Of a stretch of DNA of 64,000 nt, positions 11,232 to 22,100 are shown in pieces. Position 1 is the stretch's first letter. Each line of letters opens with the position of its first letter. Made by a program: the position numbers and the translations under genes. Source of the DNA: Paraspadella gotoi (taxonomy: Eukaryota > Chaetognatha); assembly GCA_051294375.1 (NCBI GenBank), contig CM119263.1:25152688-25216687 (forward strand), written 5' to 3'. The notes beneath the pieces were generated by a model. It had not been told where the DNA came from. It saw only the letters and a list, made by a program, of their open reading frames with translations, and did no database searches.

Positions 11232-13307
11232 TCATACATCCCGATCCCGCCTTTCCTCGCCTCTTCCCAATGCGCATCGTTGTTGCAACTTCTTGACGAT
11301 GCTGAGGGTGACCACGTGATCCGAGTTGTTCTCCACGAGTCTCAGGATGAAGATTAGGTCGAGCCCGACGCCGTCCACGAATTCTCTGACTGAAGCCGAC
11401 GACGCTGGGGCGCCGGTACCGTCGTTGACCGACAGATATTGGAACAAGAAGCGGCGCCCGGACAAGTTGCAGCGCCAGAGCCAGAGCAGAGCGGAGGCGG
11501 CAACGAGCGGCAGCAGGAGGGAGAAAATAAAGAAGAAGAAGGCGAAGACTTTGTCGTAGTAGATGTTGACAGGGATGGAGCATAGGTTGGTCAGACGCAG
11601 CATCTTGCCCATAACCTATTGCAGATGGTAAGGTCGAAGGGAGTGTCATAAAAACGAGATAGGTTCCGCGATTATATTGCTTGTTATGACACAGACTAAA
11701 AATAATATATCTTTGATCCGTATTTCTTACCTCACAAATTAAAGGAAGATCAATTATTTCTCCATGTTTGCATTAAAAAGTCATTTAAAAAAAATTCTGA
11801 TTTTGTCATTTGTCCAAAGAAAAAGGAAAAAAAAAGTTCAAAAGAATAAAAAGAAAACACAACAGAAATAAAGATTCAAAAACTCTACTACGGACCTGCG
11901 CTTCGCCGGTAAACTCGCAAATGGCCACCGTCGGGAACCGGCCCGAAAACTGAGTCCCAAGCTTTGGGTCGTGACGCAAGCCGCGCATTATCTTGCTCAG
12001 GTAATCCCAGCCGTCGACCCCGAGAAAGTAGGTCATCGCCCAGAGGACGCAGAAGATGTTGACCCCGTACGCGATCTTCATCAGCATGTAGGTAGCGTAT
12101 AGGCGACCGCCGCTGCGGAACGCGTCCAGCGGACGACGCCGAGCTCGAGGCGTCGTCTGGCGGCCGAGCAAGCGACGCCGCTTGGAATCTACGCCGGCAT
12201 CGACGAGTACCGATGGAGCCAAGAACGTGGAGGCTTCTTCCAGGCGGAGGAATCTATGGAGTCTGTCTGCCAGGTTTTCCGCCTGATCGTCGGTCACATT
12301 GGACGAGATGGGATCGAGCATCGCCGCCGCGGCCTCGACGACCGCTTCCAAGTTGATCCCGTTGCTCAGGTTGAGAGCGACTTGCCACAGAAAATGCGGC
12401 AGCATGAAGAAAAAGGCGAGGAGGATGAGCACGACGGGGGCGTACTTGTAGTGGTTGATGGCGAGTCCGCCTTTTTCATTTAAGGGCAGATAATTAAAAA
12501 AAATGCTTTTATTCAAGTTATAACTATTATAAGTTGTAAAATTACATAATTTTTTTCCTTTTTCTTTACGTGTTAAGAAAATACAAAGAAGTAATATTTT
12601 TAGTTCTCTTTTTAAACATAGGTACCTTTGACTGGTATATTGTGCGCGTGGGCGGTGTGTCCACCCAGAAGAGGTTGAGAAGTGTTCCAGTTTTCGTTAA
12701 AGACGTAATACAAGGATTGGGTGAGGCACACGGAATTTATGAAGTTGCCCTGCGTAATGCGTATTTATAGTATTTATTGTTAATTCGTGAGGGGTAGATT
12801 AATTGATTGATTGATAAATATATTAGTTGAATGATACGAACTTCAAATTAGCGGATATAAAGGTTCTTTTTTCGGTGTTGCTAATATTACATTCATCAGA
12901 AAATATTTTTTTTTAAATGAAATCAATGAAAAACAATCAGTAAAGAGATAATTTAAAAAACTGTGTCTTTTAAAAATTTCCTAAATAACTTTTGTCACAA
13001 TGATTGAATGAATGTACGATGAATTCACGATTAATGAATTTATGATGAATGTATGATGAATCCACGATGAATTCACGATGAATGATTTTGTCACGTAGGC
13101 GCTCAGCCTCATTCGAACGACCTGCTCCGAAGTGTAACCGCTCATAGTGAAGCAGTTGATGGGGTTGCCGATGTACTCGGACGAGGCCAAAACGACGGTC
13201 GTCAGGCCCAGCGCCGTCACCACGTAACGACGGTTGAGTTTGTCGACGAAATCGTCGATTCCGGCGTCGTCTTGGAAGAAGTTGTAGAATCCGGTCAACC
13301 ACGACAT
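11232..13307 (-). CDS. Innexin gap-junction subunit (complete, four exons)
   Basis: Innexins form invertebrate gap junctions and hemichannels in the plasma membrane. Exons on the - strand are 13307-13095, 12749-12626, 12470-11896 and 11615-11232; all phases agree and give about 431 aa, a usual innexin length. The start ATG begins MSWLTGFYNFF, with the family DDFVDKLNRRY before TM1. Membrane segments lie near residues 27-46, 121-143, 239-262 and 327-352. The paired extracellular cysteines are present: C52 and C79 in loop 1 (NPINCF, VCLTQSLYY), C297 and C316 in loop 2 (FPTVAICEF, LTNLCSIPVN). The usual YYQWVPF before TM2 reads HYKYAPVV, so the paralogue is divergent. The cytoplasmic loop has an acidic region then a basic stretch. 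Coding GC is high. The gene converges on the SEA gene; a possible ATTAAA signal is at 11151-11146. Confidence 0.92.
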
Positions 13308-14060
13308 CTTGGGGACGGCGGGAGGTCAGGACAGTCCAAGGTGTGTCAAAATATGACGCGGATTGTCCCTTCAGCGATCGGTAAAGATGTTTTATTATTT
13401 AGAGTGAAACACAAAATATGACGGAGTTCACAGGAGTTCCAGTGAGTGTGTGGGAATGAGAGTGAGAGATCAAAGAATAAAGAGAGAGAGAGAGAGTTTA
13501 CTATTTTTAACCAGTCCGTTTGGGGATATCCAAGATAAAAATTTCGCTGCTTTTTAATGCGGCCTTAATTGAATTAAGCTTATTAAATTTGTCGAGAAGT
13601 TGAATAAAGAATGACGTGTCCAATTTTTTTCTCATCGTTAATTTGTAGGTTTATAAAGTTTTCCTGTCGGACGATAAATATTGTTTTGTAGGCTTTTACT
13701 CTTACAAAGAATAAAAGAACAAACAAACAAACAAACACTAGCTTAAAATATCTGTTATTTTTTAAGACTAAGTAATCTTTGAACATCACATTTATTTTCC
13801 TTAGACTGCATAATTAGTGCATAGTACCTATAAATCCTATATGCTCTTAGTTCATATAATATTTAAAACAATTATTTTGATGAACTTTTTTTATTTCAGC
13901 TATATAAACTAATAAAGCGTATAAAACACGAAAAGCAATTAAAGCGTAATTTATTTTTTTATAACTTTTTAAATATTATTAACTTATTTTTATTCCAAAA
14001 TCGCGTATAAATTCTGTTCGTAAAGAGTAAATAAGTCACTTTTTAAAACCCATTTTTGCC
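13308..14060. other. Spacer between lectin 3' end and innexin start
   Basis: This AT-rich spacer has a short (GA)n tract near 13482 and no coding exon. It must contain the innexin promoter and the lectin gene 3' UTR. I see no obvious TATA box. Confidence 0.5.
13989..13994 (-). terminator. Poly(A) signal AATAAA for the lectin gene
   Basis: The - strand reads AATAAA 67-72 bp after the lectin stop codon at 14061, in an AT-rich 3' region. The spacing is normal for an animal 3' UTR. Confidence 0.55.
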
Positions 14061-15993
14061 TTAAGACTTAAACTGAAGCTCCCTCTCGCAAACAAAGCCG
14101 TTGATCTCGTTGATGCATTTGCAGGATCTTGTGTGCCATTTGCCGTCGTTGGCGCACATGGTGAGGCAGCCAACGCCCCGCTCTTCCTCGAAGTTGAGCC
14201 AATCGACGGCGCGGATGACGTGTTTCTTGTCGGACCCGGCGCCCATGGGCGCGAACCATTTCCAGACTTCGTACTCCTTGGCGCCGATCCAGAAGTGATC
14301 GTCGACGGATGTCATGTTGAAGTCGAAGTTGATAATGTGTTGCACGACGTCGTTCTCTTTCATGGAGTCGATGCTGGTTAAAGTCGAACCTGTTGCGGAA
14401 ATATCGATTTAAAAAAAACCCGGAAAACTACGAGTGCGCATTTAAATAAAACTTTTTTTTTTTTTATCCTACCTCTGTTCCGACAATATTTGTCCGCGTC
14501 GTACCAAGATCCCTTCCTCTTAACGATCTTATAGCAGCGCCCGACGCCCGGGTGACAAAACCATTCCTTGCCCGACACCAAGTTGCTCCTCCACTTCACC
14601 CCCGCCACGTCGTTGTCCAAAAGGTACTCTCTCGGGTAGGGCAACCTCAGCCAGCTGGCGTCTTTCTCGGAAGGCGAGGTCAGCACGGCACATTGGAACG
14701 CTTTGACGATCTTGTTCCTGACCTCGGTCTTGAACACGGAACACACTTCCGTCTGATTTGGCGGTGGACCGAGATCGAAGGTCTTGTTCTGAGTCGCGTT
14801 GGCTTTGACCGTCTCCAGAAATTCGTCGACCTTTTCCGTTAGATTCTTCGCTCGTGCGTCCAGAGTGTCGAACACCTCGTCAATCATCTTCTTCTTGTCA
14901 TTCAAGACGTCCTCGGGCACGGTGATGATGATCGGGTCCACGTTGACGGATTGCGTCGTCTTATTGAACTTGGCCAGAGTGTCCTTGAGCCTTTTGTAGT
15001 GATCTTTGCCGTCTGCGTTGTCGTTTTTGCCGGGAACGATATCCTTGTTGAACTTTTTAATATCATCCAATACTCCGCCGCTTTTGTTCCTGCAAGCAGA
15101 GTAAGCTTCGGAGGAATTCTTGATCTTCTCCCTCAACTGGTCCAGCCGGTCGCGGATGTTCTTCAGCCCGTCGACGTTGACCTTGACGGGTGAGTGACTC
15201 GGATCGTACATCTTTAGAATATTTTTGTAAGGTTTCGTGTCGGAGATGGCGTGGGTCTTCATGTTCATCTTGTGATTGTGGAGAGCCTTGATCACGGCCT
15301 CCACGTTTTTCATGGAGTTGACGTTGTGATCGATCATGATCTTCTCCAACTCTTGCATCCGTCGGTCTACCTCTTCGTCGTTGATCTTCACGAAGAGGTA
15401 GTTGTGATCGTCGTCGTAGAGGAGGATCTCGCTGCGCAGTTCGTCGAGCGTCTTGTGAACTTCACGGCGAAACTCTATCTCTTCGCGTTCGATGGCGATA
15501 AGGGACTCCTAGGAATTTTAGTGTTATTTTGTTTATTGCTACATTGTAATTTTTACAATAAACCTACACACTATCCTGCCTCATGTCTTTGGTCAGGTAG
15601 GTTAAAGGCTCCATCCCCTAGATGCTAATAATATTACAAAATCCTACCAGCTTTCGATAAAAACAATATACTCTTGTACCAGTCTCGATCTTTGCCGCAT
15701 ACAACGGCGTACATGAATCAACTGTCCGTTTCAAAATCTCGCCATATTCACCTTGAGAGAGGACGCGTTGAAGCATCGTTGAAAGATGTGCAGCACGGTC
15801 GGGGTGGAGCAGCAGGCCATCATGAATGCGGCGATCAATTTAAGCAGTATGAGGAAGAGAAGGAGGAAGAGGAGGAGCCAGATGAAGCTCATCTTCTTGT
15901 TCGTCTTGTCGGCCAACATCTTTTCTTCGGTTTCCGGTTTTAAGAAGGGAGAGAGTTGATCGTGTTCGTTGTCCACCTCCGTCACCACAGGAC
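14061..15993 (-). CDS. Type II membrane C-type lectin: membrane helix, coiled-coil stalk, lectin domain
   Basis: Exon 15993-15752 encodes an acidic/basic juxtamembrane stretch, KKMSFIWLLLFLLLFLILL and further hydrophobic residues, then a Cys pair. Exon 15508-14473 encodes about 345 residues of heptad-like stalk with about six Asn-x-Ser/Thr sites (NSS, NKS, NKTT, NLT, NAT, NQT), which places it outside the cell. The lectin domain begins at FCHPGVGRCYKIV and YCRNRG and ends in exon 14389-14061 with HFWIGA, DWLNF, GCLTM, NDGKWHTRSC and GFVCE. The canonical domain cysteines are present, with extras. The calcium/sugar triplets EPN or QPD are absent, so calcium-dependent sugar binding is doubtful. 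The exon frame is open upstream of 15993 without an ATG, so at least one exon precedes it. Stop codon at 14061; poly(A) signal at 13994. Confidence 0.85.
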
Positions 15994-16036
15994 CTGTCAA
16001 ATCTTTTTATAGTTAGTATATTTTCTCTTTATTTTG

Positions 16037-16085
<49 letters not shown>

Positions 16086-19000
16086 TTTTTCCTCTATTTT
16101 TTGCCTGGTATTCCTTGCATGCTTGTATGCTTGATCTTCTCCTCTTCCCACCACGGTGCCATCCCCGGCACTCTCCCGAATTCGTCGTATTCCATTCTCG
16201 GTGTCATCGCCGACACACCAGCCGCCGTCACTCCAGCGCCTGCCGCCACTCCTGCAGTCGCTGCGACGCCGGCTTTTGCTGCAGTGCCAGCACCGGCTGA
16301 GGTTCTAGAAAGAAAATTAAGAACTTACGTTTTTCTTTGTACAATTTGTAAAGTTAATGACGAATAACCGATTTACCCTACTCCCGCCGGCGACTTCTTC
16401 AACCCCATCGCCACCATGGTTTTGTCGCCCAGTTTCCTCAGCGTGGCTCTGGCCTTTTTGAGCCCCGTCTTCCCTCTGATGGCCGTGGCGCGGTCGGTAG
16501 GCGCCATCGCCTCCAGACGCGCCACATCTGCCAACGACGCCGCGACCGCCGCCTCCTTCTCGTTCATGGCGACGCGGTATTTCCTGATGATACGGAATTA
16601 ACTCAATTTGTAAAATAATAAATGATAGATGTCATCGCAAGCATTTAGATTTTTTAAAAAATTTAAACTGCTGCACTGTATCCCACAGCGATATTTTTCT
16701 TTTTAATAGATTAATTATTATACAAATTAAAAAGTAAATAAATTAAATTATTTTGTAATTCATTCTCGTGGCAAACCTCAAAAGATCCTGTTGTTCGCGA
16801 ATCTGTTCGTTCAGGTTGTCGATTTTTACCTGATCCCCAGAACCGGCCGCCTATTAAATTAATTATACAAATGTCGTTGTTATTAATTTTATATGTATAT
16901 ATGTATCTATAGAAACCGTGGTGCTTCGGCTTTCAAGTCGTTTCTCGACATTAGAACTTATGAATTAGGGCTTTTGAACAATTAGGAATTACTAGGAACT
17001 CTTGTAGATAAGGCGCAAAGTGGGCTGAAGATGACTATCCGTAACTTCTATAACCCTCTTTAGTAGCCATGGAACGGGTCCTGGGCTTGGAACCAGGCTT
17101 GAGGGTTTGCCGAGTTTCCAAGGCGGCTTACGGCCGTCTTCACGCTTCCCGCAGGGTAGGTACCAGGTTGGGATTGAAGCCGGTATCTAGTGGTCTTGAG
17201 CTTTGATGGCTTTACTCAATGAGCCAGCGGGTCACGACTGAAGGTGACATGCTTATAGGCGGGGTGAACTTATGCAATGCCCGACAATACTCTAAACGAA
17301 CAAAAAGCAAATGACTCCTTGACTCACCCTTCTTCTCCGCTCGTACTCTGTGGGCGACTCTCCGCGTCTCGCTCCCTCCAACGCGTCCGTAGCCTTTCGT
17401 CTCTCGTCCAACAAGATTATCTCCAACTCTTTTATACGAATCTAAAATTGGATCGTTCGTCTTTTATTTTCTTTATATTAAATTCGTTGTCTCACCACTC
17501 GATGCCCCTAACCTCCTTGTCCGAGATCTTCCTGCTCAAGTGGTCGGTCGCGTCGTGACCCGACACCCTCAACTTATCACTGGTTCCTTTCAGTTTGTCG
17601 ATGGCGATTCTCCGGTTGCGGTCGGCCTCCACAATCATCTCGTTTTGCTGTTCAGAAAAAGAAAACATTGAGAATAAATATTAAAAAAAGATCATTTCCA
17701 ATGATATGATGTCTCTCTCACCCGATCGATCTTTTCTCTCAGCCTAGTAAGTTCGTCCTGCGCCTGATTGAATTTCGCCGTCACAATTAGCAATCTGTCT
17801 TCTTTCTCTTTCACTTTGTCCACCAGCGCTTGATAAAATGATTAAGTTCACAGATTTAAAACTATGCTATGTGGTCAGCCAAAAACAAAAACAACGTCAA
17901 GCTTACCTAATAGTTCCTTCTCATCGAGCTGACGTCCTTTAGGATAAGTATCCAGTCGACGCTGCAACTCGGAGATCCTGGTCTTGTGCTCGCCGATCTC
18001 CGTCTCCAGGACCCGACGAACTCGCAGGTGCATCTCGATGTAGGTTTTCAGGTCATCGATCTGATCCGAAATCGGGAGAAATAGAAATACAGAAATCCTC
18101 TATTTTATATATATTATTTTCATAGCTTACAGTTTGATTTTTGATTTCATTAATTTACTAATTGATTGAAGGTTTGATCGGTAGATAAATATCATCTTTT
18201 GATTGATTCAGTAATCATTTTATTGAACGAATGATTTAATCCTAATCTATCGAAAGAATATTCCCACCTCCTGCTTGAGCGCCGCGATTTCGTCCACTTG
18301 ATTCTTCACGTTGATTCTCTCCTTGGAGAGTTCGACGCCCTGATCGGACACCTTGGTCGTCAGACGGCGGATGATGCTGAGGCACTCCTCGATCGAGGGA
18401 TCGTCCGGTTCGGCGGGGGCGCGCACCAGCGGCATCGGGACGACGACGGGCGCTCGACCCCGGAAGCGGTTAAGGACTTTTTTTTCGTAGCTCGAGTGTC
18501 GATCCTGGTGGGACTCGCCGACCGGGCGCGCGGTCGATCGTCGCCGGAATTCTGGGGAAAAAAAGAGACGGTTTCGAAAATTGACTTATTGTAATCCAAT
18601 GTCAGGCCATTTGACACATTAATCTTAGTAATATTCTACTATGTTATGTTAATGTTTATCTTTACTCTTTTCTGATGCTTTCCGATTGTCTCAAAGACCA
18701 AAGGCCTATCGACAACTTCGTGTTTTCCTGCCTGTTGGCGTATCTAACAACAAAGCAATCTTCGCGTCCCTTTCCAAGGCGGACGGCGAACACCCTCTAC
18801 ACGCGGACATCTTCCGCCCTCTCACTGCCGGGCATCATTCTCCATGGCGCTGTCTTCAATTTTTAATCCTCTTCACCTGCCTGGAATCTCTCTCGACGAG
18901 GGGCATCCTCTACCCTTTCACTGCCGAGATTCGTTTACAAGGCGGGCATCGTCACTTTCCAGCCCTCTCACCTGGCGGACATCCCTCTCGACGAGGGGCA

Positions 19001-19142
19001 TCCTCGGTCCCCTCAGTTCGTCGTCCAGCAAAATCTTCTCCTTTCTTTCGATTTCGTCGTTGATGCGATTCAATTCTTCGCGATGATTTCGCTTCAGTTC
19101 TTCGAGGCGTTGAATCTTTTCCTGAGGGAGAAGAGAGTGTCA

Positions 19143-19189
<47 letters not shown>

Positions 19190-22100
19190 TCTCCGGCATG
19201 TTGTAGTCCCTCTCTATCTGGTCCTTCCTCGCGCCGTATCTCGTTTCGCAATCGACCTTGGTCAGATTCAAGGATCTGACGTCGGCGGCGATTCGGCGTC
19301 GATCCTCGGCGGTCAAGGGCGTCACCCAGGTGGGCGAGCGGTCGCGAGACTAAGAGCGACGCAAGAAAACGTGTGAGGGGTCTCCTTATAAGTGAAACTC
19401 ACAATATTACGGTCTCACCGTGACGAGTGGCGCTTCCGTGACGAGCCTCGGCGGCGGCGTTTTCGAGCGAAATGGAATGCGCGGCGGCAGCGGCGCCGGA
19501 TGGTCCAGAGGTCCGGCGGCCTCGCGCTGGAAAATTCAGAGAAGAAAACGCTTGAGATTCGGTGCTTATGTCGAAAAGAATAAAAGTTTTTATTTAAAAA
19601 AAAAATTATATTGTTTAATCATTATAGAAATAAAATAATTAATCAAAAACTTAAAATAAATTAAATAGATTGAAATATTTTATTAATCAAAAACTACATT
19701 TGTTATCCCATAATTTTGACTGAAACTCACCATCGCTAAACGTTCCTCGAGTTGGGCGATCTTTTTGTTTGATTAATCTCGTTCTGAGCCCTGAAGCGCC
19801 TCTCGCGGTCCGCGATATCTTCGCTAGCAGAAGCCCATTTTCTCGTTCATGTCGGAGCGTGGAAGCGGTTTCCGCTTTCTCCTGTCCATAATTATTGCAA
19901 AATAAACTACAAACAAACAAACAAACAAATAAATAATAAATAANNNNNNNNNNAATAAATTAAAAAATAAATAAATAAATAGTTGTAAAAAAGGCTTTCC
20001 TGCGGTCCAATGCCCAGATCTCNNNNNNNNNNNNNNNNNNNNNNNNNNNNNNNNNNNNNNNNNNNNNNNNNNNNNNNNNNNNNNNNNNNNNNNNNNNNNN
20101 NNNNNNNNNNNNNNNNNNNNNNNNNNNNNNNNNNNNNNNNNNNNNNNNNNNNNNNNNNNNNNNNNNNNNNNNNNNNNNNNNNNNNNNNNNNNNNNNNNNN
20201 NNNNNNNNNNNNNNNNNNNNNNNNNNNNNNNNNNNNNNNNNNNNNNNNNNNNNNNNNNNNNNNNNNNNNNNNNNNNNNNNNNNNNNNNNNNNNNNNNNNN
20301 NNNNNNNNNNNNGGAAGAGTGGAAAATTTTAAAAATCAAAACGAGTCAAACCAATCTCAAAAATATAACCTGCTGATGAAAGACTCCCAACTCCTCCCTC
20401 AGCATCGCGAAGGATTCGATGTCCCTTTGATTCTCCTTCAAAAACGCGTGAGTCACGTGATTTGGATCGATCAGCGCCACCGGTTCCTCCGGCTCCGGCT
20501 CCGATCTCCTCGGTACCTCTAGTCTTCTCGGCACCTCTCTTTCCGGTTCTTCCCTCCACGGCACTTCTATATGCGGCGCTTCCACAATTCTCGGCACCTC
20601 TATCATCGTCACTTCCATCCAAGGCCCATCCCTATCCGGCGCTTCCGCTCTCCTCGGCANNNNNNNNNNNNNNNNNNNNNNNNNNNNNNNNNNNNNNNNN
20701 NNNNNNNNNNNNNNNNNNNNNNNNNNNNNNNNNNNNNNNNNNNNNNNNNNNNNNNNNNNNNNNNNNNNNNNNNNNNNNNNNNNNNNNNNNNNNNNNNNNN
20801 NNNNNNNNNNNNNNNNNNNNNNNNNNNNNNNNNNNNNNNNNNNNNNNNNNNNNNNNNNNNNNNNNNNNNNNNNNNNNNNNNNNNNNNNNNNNNNNNNNNN
20901 NNNNNNNNNNNNNNNNNNNNNNNNNNNNNNNNNNNNNNNNNNNNNNNNNNNNNNNNNNNNNNNNNNNNNNNNNNNNNNNNNNNNNNNNNNNNNNNNNNNN
21001 NNNNNNNNNNNNNNNNNNNNNNNNNNNNNNNNNNNNNNNNTCTCTCATCGGCTCCTCCCTCCAAGGCCCCTCTCTATCCGGCGCTTCGGTTCTTCTCGGC
21101 ACTTCCCTCATCGGTTCCTCCCTCCAATGCCTTTCCCTCTCCGGCGCTTCGATTCTCGGCACCTCCCTTCCCGGTTCCACCATCCAAGGTTCCTCCCTTC
21201 TCGGACTGGGATCTTCCCTCCTCGTGGCCTCCGTTCTCCTCGCCTCCGTTCTCCTCGCCTCCGTTCTCGTCTCCTCCTTTCTAGTCATCTCCGTTCTCCT
21301 CGCCTCTCTCCTCGTCTCCTCACTCACGTTGGCCTGATCATCGTGCAGCTGGCGCCTCAGCGAACCGAAGCTCCTCGGGCGCGGCACGGGAGCCGGCGCA
21401 AGCGCGCCACCGGCCTCCGCCACCGGCTCCAGCGTGTCGTAGTAGCTCGGCGCCGGGAAGTCTTCGTAGGGATTCGTCGAGGTGGTAGAGCTTCGACGGT
21501 CCCCCGGGTAGGAATCCGGAGCCGGGGCGATGGCCGCGACCCCCGTCACGGCCGCGTGCATGTGGACGCGGATCTCGGAGATCTTCGATTCCATGACCCG
21601 TTTAATCCTCGTGGTTTCCGAGCGGTGATGCTCCTCGATCTCGGTGATCTCTTCCTCGAAGGGTCGCATCTCGGTCTCGCGTCGGGCGCGCAATGAGTGT
21701 AGTGCCTCGTCTCGTGCCATGTGTTAGGGGAGGGGAGCGGCGATGTCGCAGGGTTGACGCTTTCCGATGACAAAAATGCAAATGCTTAACTTTGGAAATT
21801 AAAAAATTTTTCCAAAATTCATTAATTGTTGAGTTTTTATGCATATCGCAATCTTTCTTCCCATTAACTCACCTGCCGGCGAAATGAAGGCATCGGCCTC
21901 GACCGCCCTGATCTCTCGGTTGATCTCTTCGCCGCGTTCATTCTTCAGCTGGACGAGCTGCTGGAGGTCGTTGAAGATCCGCGCCTCGTTCTCCATCTCC
22001 GACTCGAGGTGTTTGGCCGCGACGTTGATTCTTCTGCTGGAGTCGATCCATCTCGACGCGGAACGAGGCTCGACTCGGACAGCTGATGAATGGAGAAAGT

